Of a stretch of DNA of 43,840 bases, positions 15,321 through 24,694 are shown one piece after another. Origin of the DNA: Epilithonimonas hispanica. Lineage in GTDB: Bacteria; Bacteroidota; Bacteroidia; Flavobacteriales; Weeksellaceae. Numbering within the stretch: the stretch's first letter is position 1; each line of letters begins with the position of its first letter. The translations under genes and the position numbers were made by a program. The stretch is from contig NZ_QNUG01000030.1 in NCBI RefSeq assembly GCF_003385395.1, forward strand, positions 1-43,840. The letters run 5' to 3'. The notes under the pieces were generated by a model, which was given only the letters and a program-made list of their open reading frames with translations, ran no database searches and was not told the DNA's origin.

Positions 15321-16712
15321 ATGAAAATTAAAATATTTTTTGGAATTGCATTTTGGTCACTTTTGCTTTTGGCAGGTTGTAATCGTGATGATATTTCGTT
15401 TGAATCGCCAAGCCAATTGTTGCGTTTCTCTACTGACACGGTTTTCTGTGATACAGTTTACAACCAAATGCGTAGCGAAACTTATGCTGTGAAAGTTTAT
15501 AATAACGAAAATAAAGATGTTCTGATTCCAAGAATTGCGTTGGAAGGTGGAAGTGGTTCGCTTTATAGAATCAATGTAGATGGAAAAGTTGGAACTAGTT
15601 TCGAAAATGTAGCGCTTAGAAAAAAAGACAGCCTTTATGTTTTTGTAGAAATTGCGCCTATTGCAAACGCTCCGGAAGCGATTGCTGAAGACAAAGTGGT
15701 TTTCAATACACCAGCTGGTGAACAAAAAGTGACACTTTTCTCTGTCGTTCAGGATGCAGAATATTTTATCCAAACAGAAGATAATCCTGTAACAATTAAT
15801 GACAATACAACTTGGACTAAAGATAAAGTGAAAGTAATTTTCGGTAACCTGAATGTTGCTGAAGGTAAAACTTTGACAATGGAAAAAGGCACAAAAGTCT
15901 ATTTCAGAAAAAACAGTGGAATGAATTTTGAAAAAAATTCAGCTTTAACTGTCAATGGAGCTTTGGGCGAAGAAGTGATTTTCCGAGGTGACAGAAGCGA
16001 TACCAAATACGATACGCTTCCTGCCAACTGGAACGGAATCAAAATGGAAGAAGACACACAGCTTAAAATGAATTATGCTCGAGTTTTCGGTGGAAATGTT
16101 GGACTTCAATTAAAAGAAAGTACTGCAGAAATTAATAATTCTATTTTCCATACTTTTCAAAATGCTGGAATCTATGGAATTCATTCCAATGTTACAGCTA
16201 ATAACCTCGTAATGAACAACTGTGGTGAAGCTGATTTGGCGATTGCCGGAAGTGGAACTTATAATATCAACTATTCTACTCTTGCCAATTATTGGAACCT
16301 TAACTCTTCTATGTCTGCTGTTGGAATTTTTGCAAGCAATACTTGGGAAAATGAAGAAGGTATTCTAGAATCTGGTCTTGTAACTTTAAATGTAAAGAAT
16401 TCCATTATTTACGGAGACACTTTAGATTTGGTTTCTTTGAGTAATAATCAAGCTGGGACAGCAATTGATGCCCACTTTGATAATACTTTGCTGAAACTAA
16501 GCGCTAATTCTGGATTCACGCCAGTTGGAACCGATATCATCAGAAATGAAGACCCAAAATTCCAAAATTATTTTACTCAGAAGATGAATTTGAGAGTGAA
16601 AGAAGGTTCTCCCGCAATTGGGAAGGGTATTAACGCTACTGGAATTACAATGACTGATATTGTTGGTAAATCCAGAGGTAGCTCTCCAACTATTGGCGCT
16701 TATCAGTTTTAA
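15321..16712 (+). CDS. Lipoprotein with right-handed beta-helix
   Basis: A 463-residue exported lipoprotein. The N-terminal signal ends in a lipobox LLLAGC with C19. After an Ig-like N-terminal stretch, residues about 180-460 contain short, regular beta repeats rich in Asn and Gly (NLNVAEGKTLTMEKGTKVYF, NSALTVNG) and the pectate-lyase-like phrases NSIIYG and GSPAIGKGINA, as in parallel beta-helix proteins. The C-terminal SRGSSPTIGAYQF is typical of this group. The function is unknown; it is probably anchored to the outer membrane. The next gene starts 2 bp after its stop, so the two are cotranscribed. Confidence 0.8.
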   Translation: MKIKIFFGIAFWSLLLLAGCNRDDISFESPSQLLRFSTDTVFCDTVYNQMRSETYAVKVYNNENKDVLIPRIALEGGSGSLYRINVDGKVGTSFENVALRKKDSLYVFVEIAPIANAPEAIAEDKVVFNTPAGEQKVTLFSVVQDAEYFIQTEDNPVTINDNTTWTKDKVKVIFGNLNVAEGKTLTMEKGTKVYFRKNSGMNFEKNSALTVNGALGEEVIFRGDRSDTKYDTLPANWNGIKMEEDTQLKMNYARVFGGNVGLQLKESTAEINNSIFHTFQNAGIYGIHSNVTANNLVMNNCGEADLAIAGSGTYNINYSTLANYWNLNSSMSAVGIFASNTWENEEGILESGLVTLNVKNSIIYGDTLDLVSLSNNQAGTAIDAHFDNTLLKLSANSGFTPVGTDIIRNEDPKFQNYFTQKMNLRVKEGSPAIGKGINATGITMTDIVGKSRGSSPTIGAYQF

Positions 16713-16714
16713 TA

Positions 16715-17041
16715 ATGGAAATCACAACACTTCAAAATCAAGTTGACGAATGGATAAAAACCATTGGTGTCCGCTATTTCAACGAGTTGACAAATATGGC
16801 AATCCTAACGGAAGAAGTGGGTGAAGTGGCCAGAATCATCGCCAGAAGATACGGCGAACAATCTGAAAAAGAATCCGACAAATCCAAAGATTTAGGCGAA
16901 GAATTAGCTGATGTTCTTTTTGTAACACTTTGCTTAGCCAATCAAACGGGAACAGATTTGCAATCCGCGTTCGATAAAAAAATGAAAATCAAAACTGATA
17001 GAGACAAAGACCGACATCAGAATAATGAAAAATTAAAATAA
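16715..17041 (+). CDS. MazG-like nucleotide pyrophosphohydrolase
   Basis: A 108-residue protein of the all-alpha NTP pyrophosphatase fold. The metal-binding residues are visible: E33, E34 and E37 in LTEEVGEVARI, and E63 and D66 in GEELADVLF. Such proteins hydrolyse (d)NTPs, often non-canonical ones, to monophosphate and pyrophosphate; the exact substrate cannot be told from sequence. It follows the lipoprotein gene after 2 bp and precedes aroA by 80 bp. Confidence 0.88.
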   Translation: MEITTLQNQVDEWIKTIGVRYFNELTNMAILTEEVGEVARIIARRYGEQSEKESDKSKDLGEELADVLFVTLCLANQTGTDLQSAFDKKMKIKTDRDKDRHQNNEKLK

Positions 17042-17121
17042 TTGTACAACGTATCAATGTAAAATGTATTCACGAATTTGAATCATTAATACTTTAATAC
17101 GCCTTACATTAATACAAAAAA

Positions 17122-18345
17122 ATGATATTAAAAAAATCAGAATTAATAGACGGAAAAAATATACAAATTACCGGTTCGAAAAGTATTTCGAACCGTCTTT
17201 TGATTTTAGGGAAATTGTTTGGGAATATTGATATGCTCAACCTTTCCAATTCTCAGGACACAACTTTACTCAAAAAAGCTTTGGAATCGGATTCCGAAAC
17301 AATTGACATTCATCACGCCGGAACTGCAATGCGATTTTTAACTTCTTATTATTCAATTTTTGAAGGAAGAAAAACTATTTTGACAGGTTCTGACAGAATG
17401 AAAAATCGTCCAATCAAACCATTGGTTGACGCACTTCAATCGCTAGGAGCAGATATTACTTATCTTGAGAAGGAAGGTTTTCCGCCACTGCAAATCATTG
17501 GAAAGAAATTGGAGAAAAATTCGGTTAAAATTTCAGCCAATGTTTCCAGCCAGTTTTTGACTTCATTAATATTAATTGGAGGAAAATTAGAAAATGGATT
17601 GACATTAGAATTGGAAGGCGAAATCACATCACGTCCTTACCTCGAAATGACTTTGAAAATCCTAAACGAAATCGGAGTCAAGTCTCATTTCGCAGAAAGC
17701 ACCATCGAAATCCTGCCTCATCCAGAAAATGCAAGAATCGAACATTACGAAGTAGAAAGCGATTGGTCTTCAGCGTCTTACTTTTATTCTTTGGCAGCGA
17801 TTGGAAGAAAATCAATTACATTAAAAAGTTATCATACACTTTCACTTCAAGGAGATAGCGTGATTAAAGAAATCTATTGGAAATATTTCGGAATCAACAC
17901 AGTTTCTGATTATGCAGAAAATTCGATTACGCTTTTGCCAGAACCAGCTTTCGAATATCCGGAATTAATTTCGTTGGATATGAATGATTGTCCTGATATT
18001 GCACAAACGCTTTGCGTAACGGCAACAGCTTTGAAAATTCCGTTTGTGATTACCGGACTTCATACTTTGAAGGTAAAAGAAACCGACCGATTGGTAGCGC
18101 TTCAAAATGAATTATTGAAAATCGGAGCAAAAACACATATCACGGTTGAGAAAATCGAATCTTCGGAATTCACAGAACCGGAAGAAAATATTTCTATCGC
18201 AACTTACAACGACCACAGAATGGCAATGGCTTTTGCGCCATTTGCTTTGGTTAAAGAACTTAATATCGAAAACGAAGATGTTGTAGAAAAATCTTATCCT
18301 GAGTTTTGGGAGGATTTTGCTGAAGTGACAAACAAAATAGTATAA
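17122..18345 (+). CDS. aroA: 3-phosphoshikimate 1-carboxyvinyltransferase (EPSP synthase)
   Basis: A 407-residue EPSP synthase, sixth step of the shikimate pathway, joining PEP to shikimate 3-phosphate. Substrate-binding residues are visible at K20, S21 and R25 (GSKSISNR). Also present are HAGTAMRFLTSYY, the NVSSQFLTSLIL segment, the catalytic aspartate region DMNDCPDIAQT, and KVKETDRL with its Lys/Arg pair. The N-terminal PEP-loop is the variant HAGTAMR rather than the enterobacterial GNAGTAMR. The chain is shorter than E. coli AroA (427), as often in Bacteroidota. Confidence 0.95.
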   Translation: MILKKSELIDGKNIQITGSKSISNRLLILGKLFGNIDMLNLSNSQDTTLLKKALESDSETIDIHHAGTAMRFLTSYYSIFEGRKTILTGSDRMKNRPIKPLVDALQSLGADITYLEKEGFPPLQIIGKKLEKNSVKISANVSSQFLTSLILIGGKLENGLTLELEGEITSRPYLEMTLKILNEIGVKSHFAESTIEILPHPENARIEHYEVESDWSSASYFYSLAAIGRKSITLKSYHTLSLQGDSVIKEIYWKYFGINTVSDYAENSITLLPEPAFEYPELISLDMNDCPDIAQTLCVTATALKIPFVITGLHTLKVKETDRLVALQNELLKIGAKTHITVEKIESSEFTEPEENISIATYNDHRMAMAFAPFALVKELNIENEDVVEKSYPEFWEDFAEVTNKIV

Positions 18346-18380
18346 AGATTTTGATAAAAAAATGAGGTTTAAAAAATACT

Positions 18381-18388
18381 TATCTTTG
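18381..18388 (+). promoter_or_regulatory. Candidate -7 promoter element of the Uma2 gene
   Basis: TATCTTTG matches TANNTTTG, 33 bp before the ATG at 18422. No -33 TTG lies at 17-21 bp, so support is moderate. Confidence 0.45.
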
Positions 18389-18421
18389 TTATTAGTAAGT
18401 CGTTAACTCAAAAACAGCATT

Positions 18422-19000
18422 ATGGAAATCACAAACATCGATCAATTAGACCTTAACAAAACTTATACTTTTGCTGATTACCTTTTATGGAGATTCAAAG
18501 AAAGAGTGGAACTTATCAAAGGTAAAATCTTGAAAATGAGTCCTGCTCCTGCGCCAAATCATCAAAGAATGGCACAAAAAATTAACCAAAAACTTTATCC
18601 ATTTTTTGCAGAAAAACAGTGTGAATTATTTTTCGCTCCTTTCGATGTGCGTTTGCCTAATAAAAATGGAGAAATTCTTACCGTTGTTCAGCCAGATTTA
18701 TGTGTGATTTGTGACAGAAAAAAGATTGACGACAAAGGTTGTCTTGGTGCGCCAGATTTGGTAATTGAAATTCTTTCTCCCGGAAATTCTAAAAAAGAAA
18801 TGAATCTAAAGTTCAGTTTGTACGAAGAATCTGGTATTCCTGAATATTGGGTTGTGGATTCTAGTGAGAAATTCATCCTGATTTACAGTTTGGAAAATGG
18901 GGAATATATCAGCAGAAAACCTGTTGCAGATGGAGAAATATTGCAATCGATAAAATTTCCGGACCTGAAGTTTTCCACCAAAGACTTTTACGAATTTTAA
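18422..19000 (+). CDS. Uma2 family protein (DUF820, PD-(D/E)XK nuclease fold)
   Basis: A 192-residue DUF820/Uma2 protein. The fold's core is visible: VVQPDLCVI, then GAPDLVIEILSP (Asp and Glu), SKKEMNLKFSLYEESGIPEY (Lys on the following helix) and YWVVDSSEKFILIYSL. The family is abundant in cyanobacteria and Bacteroidota and is classed as restriction-endonuclease-like, but its biological role is unsettled. It has its own candidate promoter and no evident partner gene. Confidence 0.9.
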   Translation: MEITNIDQLDLNKTYTFADYLLWRFKERVELIKGKILKMSPAPAPNHQRMAQKINQKLYPFFAEKQCELFFAPFDVRLPNKNGEILTVVQPDLCVICDRKKIDDKGCLGAPDLVIEILSPGNSKKEMNLKFSLYEESGIPEYWVVDSSEKFILIYSLENGEYISRKPVADGEILQSIKFPDLKFSTKDFYEF

Positions 19001-19076
19001 AATCAAAAATTATTAAAAAATCGAACTTTGCCCTATAAGCAAGGTTCATTTTTTTGGCAAAACTAAAAATAAAACC

Positions 19077-19871
19077 TTGAGTAAAACCATCATCATCACA
19101 GGCGCTTCATCCGGAATTGGATTTGCCTTGGCAGAATATTTTGGAAAGAAAGGAAACAAAGTTTACGGGCTTAGTAGAAAAGTCATCAACTCCGATTATT
19201 TCGTTTCGATTCCAACAGATATTACCGAAAAAGACCAAATCGACAATTCTATTTCTGAAATCCTGAAAACGGAAACCAGAATTGATGTTCTGATAAATAA
19301 CGCTGGAATGGGAATGGTGGGCGCAGTTGAGGATTCTACGAAAGACGATATTTCGAAATTATTTAATCTTAATTTGATTGGCTCAGTTCAGATGATGACG
19401 GCTGTGCTTCCAAAAATGCGTGAGCAGAAATCCGGGAAAATCATTAATATTTCCAGCATCGGATCAGAAATGGGATTACCATTCCGAGGATTTTATTCCG
19501 CTTCTAAATCGGCTTTGGACAAAGTAACTGAAGCAATGCGCTACGAAGTTTATCCTTGGAACATCCACGTTTGCTCACTTCATTTAGGCGATATAAAAAC
19601 CAATATTGCAGAAAACCGTGTCAAAACAAACGTTTCTGAACCTTATAAAAATATCTTCGATAAAGTTTATGCTTTGATGAATTCTCACGTTGGCGACGGA
19701 ACAGAACCTTTGGATGTTGCAGTTTATGTTGATAATCTTCTTCAGAAATCAAAATGGAAAGCGCATTACTATTTTGGGAAATTCGGGCAGAAAATTGGCG
19801 TTCCTCTTAAATGGATTCTTCCTCAGAATACTTATGAAAATCTGATGAAGAAATATAATAAAATGGATTGA
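19077..19871 (+). CDS. Short-chain dehydrogenase/reductase (SDR), TTG start
   Basis: A 264-residue classical SDR. The NAD(P)-binding motif TGASSGIG is at 8-15, NNAG at 74-77, and the catalytic set is Ser in NISSIGS near 126-127, Y140 and K144 (YSASK). The substrate is unknown; the fold is typical of small NAD(P)H-dependent oxidoreductases. The start is a TTG giving MSKTIIITGASSGIG; no ATG or GTG in frame lies before the nucleotide-binding motif, so TTG is well supported. It is followed after 13 bp by a 139-bp repeat element. Confidence 0.92.
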   Translation: MSKTIIITGASSGIGFALAEYFGKKGNKVYGLSRKVINSDYFVSIPTDITEKDQIDNSISEILKTETRIDVLINNAGMGMVGAVEDSTKDDISKLFNLNLIGSVQMMTAVLPKMREQKSGKIINISSIGSEMGLPFRGFYSASKSALDKVTEAMRYEVYPWNIHVCSLHLGDIKTNIAENRVKTNVSEPYKNIFDKVYALMNSHVGDGTEPLDVAVYVDNLLQKSKWKAHYYFGKFGQKIGVPLKWILPQNTYENLMKKYNKMD

Positions 19872-19884
19872 TTTTCTGTTATAT

Positions 19885-20023
19885 AACCACAAAAGTCACA
19901 AAAGAATAATGTTAAAAAAGTTCGATATATCAAGAAAAAAAAAGATAGAAATCGAAGACAATTTCTTTTGTAATCTTTTGAATAGCACACTATTCCTCTT
20001 TTTCTTTTGTGCCTTTTGTGGTT
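19885..20023. repeat. 139-bp inverted-repeat element, copy 2, overlapping a gene start
   Basis: The arms are AACCACAAAAGTCACAAAAG (19885-19904) and CTTTTGTGCCTTTTGTGGTT (20004-20023), with 19 of 20 positions paired. It has the same arms and nearly the same length as 12107-12243. It contains the start codon and the first 38 codons of the outer-membrane protein gene at 19909. Confidence 0.85.
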
Positions 20024-21588
20024 TAATCAATGCTCAAAAAAAAGAATATTGGCTCATCGATAAAGAAACCAACGTTAAAAAAATAGTTTCTGATTCGGCG
20101 AAAGCAGTTAAATTCTTGGATTCTTTAGCAGAAAACAATTACTTCTTCACAGAACTGAAGGACGTCAAAAAAATAGAAAACAGAACAGAAATCTATTATG
20201 ACAAAGGACCCAATTTCAACAAAGCCAATGTCAGATTTTCGGATTCTTTAGTTTCTGATTTGAAGTTTCAGAAGAGTGAGATTTACACCAAGAATTTAGA
20301 TTCGCTCAAGAAAAATATCAATCAAAAATATCGAGACAAGGGTTTCGCCTTCAATCGCGTGAAAACCAAATTCCAGAAAATGGAAAACGGAATTCCGTCG
20401 GTCAAAATCTCCGTTGTTCCAGCTTCACAAAGAAAAATCGATGGTATTGTTTTCAAAGGTTATACACGTTTACCGAAACAATTCGTTAAAAACCTCAACA
20501 AACAATATCTTGGTAAAAACTATGATGACAAGAACTTGGTTTCTATGAATCAATCTTTGCAAAATCATCAGTTTGTGTCGTTGGAAAAACCGCCTCAGAC
20601 ATTATTTACAAAAGATTCTACGCAGGTTTTCCTATTCACCCAAAAACGAAAAACCAATACTTTTGACGGAATGATTGGCTTCGGAAACAACGATTCCGAG
20701 AAATTCACAGTCAACGGAACCCTGAATGTCGTTCTCAAAAATATGTTCAACAGTTTCGAAAGTATTGGTGTTTATTGGCAGAGAAATCCCGACAAAGGTC
20801 AGACTTTTGATATGCAGACGGACATTCCTTACACTTTTGGGAGCAACGTTGGTTTGAATATAAATGTCAATATTTTCCGTCAGGATTCCACTTTTGCGAA
20901 TGTCAAATTTTTACCTGCCGTTTATTATCATCTTTCACCGAAGCAAAAACTTGGTATCAAAGGAACTTTTGAGTCGTCAGCGATTCTGGATTCGCTTTAC
21001 ACGAGTGGTCGCGATTACAGCAAAAAGGGAATTGGTGTTTATTATCAATATCAGGAAGGGATTGACATTCCGTTGTTTATTAACAAAAGTAATATTCGTC
21101 TGGAAGCCGATTTCCTTAAAACAACCTATGACGATACGCAGAAGAAATTTGACCAAATTCGGTATTTTCTTTTTGCAGAACACAATTTTAATTTGTCCGG
21201 AAATCATTTCCTCAACATCAAAGGAGAATCTGCTTTACTCAGTTCCAAGAACGAATTATCGACAAACGAACTTTTTCGGTTTGGAGGCTGGAACTCGATG
21301 CGAGGTTTCAATGAACAGAGTCTCATCAGCGATTTTTATGCATTTGCCGGCGCCGAATATCGTTATCTCGTCAACGACCAAGCCTTCTTCGATTTGTTTG
21401 CTCAATACGGTCAAATGTCTAACAAAGCTCTGGGAATCACACCAAAACTTTATAGTGTAGGTTTGGGTTTCAACTTTTTTCTTCCCGTCGGTTTGATGAG
21501 TTTCCAGATTTCCAACGGAAACGAAATCGGTAATCCTTTCAAATTCAACGAAATAAAAATCCATTGGGGAATTCTCAGTCGATTCTAA
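19909..21588 (+). CDS. Outer-membrane beta-barrel protein, BamA/TamA/FhaC-like surface antigen
   Basis: A 559-residue protein. A hydrophobic signal segment (NSTLFLFFFCAFCGLINAQ) ends near residue 43. A POTRA-like region follows, with RKIDGIVFKGYTRLPKQFVK and LGKNYDDKNL, and from about 250 amphipathic strands form a C-terminal barrel ending in Phe. The region FGGWNSMRGFNEQSL matches the conserved RGF motif of this superfamily (loop 6). It is presumably an outer-membrane assembly or secretion porin; the partner is unknown. The first 38 residues, including nearly all of the signal peptide, are encoded by a repeat element; no other in-frame ATG precedes the mature part. Confidence 0.82.
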   Translation: MLKKFDISRKKKIEIEDNFFCNLLNSTLFLFFFCAFCGLINAQKKEYWLIDKETNVKKIVSDSAKAVKFLDSLAENNYFFTELKDVKKIENRTEIYYDKGPNFNKANVRFSDSLVSDLKFQKSEIYTKNLDSLKKNINQKYRDKGFAFNRVKTKFQKMENGIPSVKISVVPASQRKIDGIVFKGYTRLPKQFVKNLNKQYLGKNYDDKNLVSMNQSLQNHQFVSLEKPPQTLFTKDSTQVFLFTQKRKTNTFDGMIGFGNNDSEKFTVNGTLNVVLKNMFNSFESIGVYWQRNPDKGQTFDMQTDIPYTFGSNVGLNINVNIFRQDSTFANVKFLPAVYYHLSPKQKLGIKGTFESSAILDSLYTSGRDYSKKGIGVYYQYQEGIDIPLFINKSNIRLEADFLKTTYDDTQKKFDQIRYFLFAEHNFNLSGNHFLNIKGESALLSSKNELSTNELFRFGGWNSMRGFNEQSLISDFYAFAGAEYRYLVNDQAFFDLFAQYGQMSNKALGITPKLYSVGLGFNFFLPVGLMSFQISNGNEIGNPFKFNEIKIHWGILSRF

Positions 21589-21591
21589 AAT

Positions 21592-21692
21592 TTTTAGGAG
21601 CCGGGAACCTGCTGTCCACTATATCTTTTGCAAAATCCATCCGAGTCCAAAGCTATTTTTGCAAAAGGATGCCGTTCCCATCAGGGCTAGGG
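21592..21692. repeat. 100-bp imperfect palindrome, GGAGCCGGGAACCTGCTGTCC type
   Basis: It begins TTTTTAGGAGCCGGGAACC and ends CCCATCAGGGCTAGGG. Internal arms ATCTTTTGCAAAA and TTTTTGCAAAAGGAT are inverted, and the outer arms pair GGGAAC with GTTCCC. It lies 4 bp after the barrel-protein stop. It resembles an intergenic repeat I remember as common in Flavobacteriia. Only one copy is in this window; it may also act as a terminator. Confidence 0.7.
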
Positions 21693-21776
21693 CATTCGTC
21701 ATCCAATCATCATTTCTCTGAATATTAATTATTTATCAAATAAATTACGATATTTTCAAATTCGATAAAAATAACT

Positions 21777-21784
21777 TAATTTTG
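21777..21784 (+). promoter_or_regulatory. -7 promoter element of guaB
   Basis: TAATTTTG matches TANNTTTG and ends 14 bp before the ATG at 21799, implying a very short leader. No clear -33 TTG is present. Confidence 0.55.
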
Positions 21785-21798
21785 CAAAGAAAGTAAAG

Positions 21799-23259
21799 AT
21801 GTCTATTCATAACAAAATTGTAGAGACAGCCATCACTTTCGATGACGTGCTTCTAGTCCCTTCTTATTCAGAAGTTTTACCTAATCAGGTTTCCCTAAAA
21901 TCAAGACTTACAGACAAAATTTCGCTTAATGTTCCGATAGTTTCCGCTGCAATGGATACGGTTACAGAAGCTGATTTGGCGATTGCCCTCGCAAGAGTTG
22001 GTGGTCTTGGATTCATTCATAAAAATATGCCGATTGCAGAACAAGCTGCGCAAGTTAACAGCGTAAAACGTTCCGAAAATGGGATGATTGCCGACCCAAT
22101 CACTTTATCAAAAGACCATACTTTGGCGGAAGCAAAAGCTCTAATGTCGAATTACAAAATTTCTGGACTTCCTGTAGTTGACGAAAACAATTATCTTATT
22201 GGGATTATTACCAATCGTGACGTGAAATATCAGGAAAATCTTGATATCAAGGTTGAAGAAATAATGACAAAAGAAAACCTCATCACTTCTGACAAAAACA
22301 CGAATCTTGAAAAAGCTAAAGAAATTCTTTTAAAGAATCGTATCGAAAAACTACCTATTGTTGACAAGAAAAACAAATTGGTTGGATTAATTACAATTAA
22401 AGACATCGACAATCAATTAGAATATCCAAATGCTAACAAAGACCAAAACGGAAGACTGATTGTTGGTGCTGGCGTTGGTGTAGGTGAAGACACGATTGAA
22501 AGAATCACAGCATTAGTAAAAGCTGGTGTTGATATTGTTGCGATTGATTCGGCTCACGGACATTCGAAAGGTGTTTTGGATAAAATCTCAGAAATCAGAA
22601 AAACGTTTCCAGATTTGGATATTGTTGGAGGAAATATTGTTACAGCAGATGCAGCAAAAGATTTGATAAAAGCAGGCGCTAATGTTTTGAAAGTTGGTGT
22701 TGGGCCAGGTTCAATTTGTACAACTAGAGTTGTCGCAGGAGTTGGAGTTCCTCAGCTTTCCGCAATCTATAACGTTTACGAATTTGCTAAAAAGAAAAAT
22801 GTAACCGTGATTGCTGACGGTGGAATCAAATTATCTGGTGACATTGTAAAAGCTATCGCAAGCGGAGCTGGTGCAGTAATGTTAGGTTCACTATTAGCAG
22901 GAACAGATGAAGCTCCGGGAGAAGAAATTATTTTCCAAGGAAGAAAATTCAAATCCTATCAAGGAATGGGTTCTCTTTCTGCTATGAAACGAGGCGGAAA
23001 AGAGCGTTATTTCCAAAGTGAAGCTAAGAAATTTGTTCCAGAAGGAATCGAAGGAAGAGTGCCTCACAAAGGAAAATTAGAAGATGTGATTTTCCAGTTA
23101 ACCGGAGGACTACGTGCTGGAATGGGTTATTGTGGCGCAAAAGATATTGAAGCATTACAAAAAGATTCAAAACTGGTTATGATTACCGGAAGTGGATTGA
23201 AGGAATCTCATCCACACGATGTGATTATTACACAGGAAGCACCAAATTATTCTTTGTAA
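21799..23259 (+). CDS. guaB: IMP dehydrogenase
   Basis: A 486-residue enzyme that oxidises IMP to XMP, the committed step of GMP synthesis. The TIM barrel is interrupted by two CBS domains (about 95-205, with [17 protein letters not shown] and [18 protein letters not shown]). The catalytic cysteine is C307 in GPGSICTTR. The mobile flap and the ligand segment [12 protein letters not shown] are present. The length is standard for bacterial GuaB. It is monocistronic: its own promoter and a strong terminator flank it. Confidence 0.97.
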   Translation: MSIHNKIVETAITFDDVLLVPSYSEVLPNQVSLKSRLTDKISLNVPIVSAAMDTVTEADLAIALARVGGLGFIHKNMPIAEQAAQVNSVKRSENGMIADPITLSKDHTLAEAKALMSNYKISGLPVVDENNYLIGIITNRDVKYQENLDIKVEEIMTKENLITSDKNTNLEKAKEILLKNRIEKLPIVDKKNKLVGLITIKDIDNQLEYPNANKDQNGRLIVGAGVGVGEDTIERITALVKAGVDIVAIDSAHGHSKGVLDKISEIRKTFPDLDIVGGNIVTADAAKDLIKAGANVLKVGVGPGSICTTRVVAGVGVPQLSAIYNVYEFAKKKNVTVIADGGIKLSGDIVKAIASGAGAVMLGSLLAGTDEAPGEEIIFQGRKFKSYQGMGSLSAMKRGGKERYFQSEAKKFVPEGIEGRVPHKGKLEDVIFQLTGGLRAGMGYCGAKDIEALQKDSKLVMITGSGLKESHPHDVIITQEAPNYSL

Positions 23260-23283
23260 TAAAAGATTTAAAATATTTTCAAG

Positions 23284-23312
23284 AAAACCTTTCATTAATT
23301 GTGAAAGGTTTT
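23284..23312 (+). terminator. Intrinsic terminator of guaB
   Basis: An 11-bp stem (AAAACCTTTCA / TGAAAGGTTTT) with a 7-nt loop and following T residues. The sequence just after it, TAATTTTG, also fits a -7 element for the next gene at 23339. Confidence 0.8.
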
Positions 23313-23338
23313 TTAATTTTGCAACTTAGTTTTATAAA

Positions 23339-23686
23339 ATGAAGAAGAGAGCTTTATTCTCAGGATTATTTTTATTTATTTTTGCTTTGGGATTGATGTC
23401 TTTCGCTCCGAATAAGAAAGTCATAGCCGTTGTTTTTAACAAAGAAATGACCAAACAAGACCTAATGAGTTTGCAAAAAAATCTCAAAGAAAAGAACATT
23501 ATTCTTGTTTATAATAAGATTCAGTTTACAAAAAATAGATTGAGTTATATCGACTTTAGTATCGATTTTGGGGATGGATTTTCAGGGACTTCTAAATCCA
23601 TTATTTCAAAATCAAAAGAAATCGGTTTTATGAGAGATTATAACGACAACGCCGAACAACCTTTTGTTGTAGGTGATTTAAAATAA
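23339..23686 (+). CDS. Small exported protein of unknown function
   Basis: A 115-residue protein not recognised with confidence. The N-terminal Lys-Lys-Arg then LFSGLFLFIFALGLMSFA is a signal peptide or membrane anchor. The remaining 90 residues mix helix (MTKQDLMSLQKNLKEK) and strand (NIILVYNKIQFT). A similar alternation occurs next to M56/BlaR1-type proteins in Bacteroidota, but this is only an impression. It has its own terminator. Confidence 0.65.
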   Translation: MKKRALFSGLFLFIFALGLMSFAPNKKVIAVVFNKEMTKQDLMSLQKNLKEKNIILVYNKIQFTKNRLSYIDFSIDFGDGFSGTSKSIISKSKEIGFMRDYNDNAEQPFVVGDLK

Positions 23687-23688
23687 AC

Positions 23689-23712
23689 AAAGCTTCCAAA
23701 TTTGGAAGCTTT
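23689..23712 (+). terminator. Intrinsic terminator
   Basis: A perfect 24-bp palindrome (AAAGCTTCCAAA / TTTGGAAGCTTT), immediately after the stop of the small exported protein. Perfect symmetry also allows termination from the other side. Confidence 0.75.
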
Positions 23713-23842
23713 TCTTGTATACTCTCATCTTCAATTTCAATAGCAAGCCTGAGTTCCAGCAATAAAGAAAGTTGAAATTCCTTAGATATATTGCAGTAAA
23801 AAAAGCATTTTTTTCATTAATTTTAGGATTTAAAAACAATGA

Positions 23843-24499
23843 ATGGCTTTTGAAGAACTACAGAAAAACTTAGAAATTTTATTCTCCGAGTATAGCTTGG
23901 AAGATTTTGATCTCCATAACGAAGCTTTCAAAGAGTCTTTTTTTTCTGGGCTCAATTGTAATCCTTATTATATTACACTCCACGATCTTCAGAAGCTAAA
24001 ACCTCTTTACATCAATGATAAGCTAAAAGAATTTTACGGTTTCCAAAACAATATCTTCAGTGACATTGATTACTTTTATTATTTCCTAACCATCCACCCC
24101 ACCAGCTACGGTGTGTTGCTGGATTCTGTGATCCATTTTAAAAATGGCGGAGAAGGTTATCTGAACTTGGAATATAAGCTCAAAAACTCAGATAATAAAT
24201 ACGAAAAATTCTTAGGCACCACAAAATCAATTTTTATTAATAAAAAAGCAGAGTATGCTGTTACTCTACTGATGAAAGTTGAGACTTTTTCTAAAAACAC
24301 CAACCAAAAACCTATTAATATAAGCAAAAGAGAAAGAGAAATAATCAAGCTGTACTGTGAAGGAAATGAAGTTAAAAAAATCGCTTCGCTGCTCAATATT
24401 TCAGAATTTACAGTCAAATCCCATCTTAAAAATATTTACAAAAAGTTAGGCGTTCGCAATGCTAGAGAGTTATCCAGCTATTTCGAAAATTTTTCATAA
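23843..24499 (+). CDS. PAS-like LuxR-family transcriptional regulator
   Basis: A 218-residue regulator. Residues about 40-150 look like a PAS sensor (ITLHDLQKLKPLYIND, then FYGFQNNIFSDIDYFYYFL and an LNLEYKLKNSDNKYEKF strand pair). Residues about 157-213 are a LuxR-type helix-turn-helix (SKREREIIKLYCEGNEVKKI, NISEFTVKSHLKNIYKKLG). No receiver domain is visible, so it is not a standard response regulator. The ATG at 23843 is chosen; one at 23839 is out of frame. The palindrome upstream of the next gene (24695-24714) is a possible target. Confidence 0.85.
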   Translation: MAFEELQKNLEILFSEYSLEDFDLHNEAFKESFFSGLNCNPYYITLHDLQKLKPLYINDKLKEFYGFQNNIFSDIDYFYYFLTIHPTSYGVLLDSVIHFKNGGEGYLNLEYKLKNSDNKYEKFLGTTKSIFINKKAEYAVTLLMKVETFSKNTNQKPINISKREREIIKLYCEGNEVKKIASLLNISEFTVKSHLKNIYKKLGVRNARELSSYFENFS

Positions 24500-24694
24500 A
24501 AAAAATCATTCTAGCCTATATACTTTCAACGAGACAACGCCAGTAAAATGCCAATTTCTCAATTATTTTTTTTCTTAAAAAATACTTCCAATAAAATATT
24601 TTAACTTAAATACAAAATCAATAAAAACCCTTCAACGAATCAGACTTTTAACAATAATTCATCTTGTTATACAAATATTTAAAAACATCCTAAA

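Noticed and set aside
21592-21692. Palindrome as a tRNA-like or structured ncRNA gene
   Set aside because: No tRNA features and no promoter directed at it; it fits a flavobacterial intergenic repeat.
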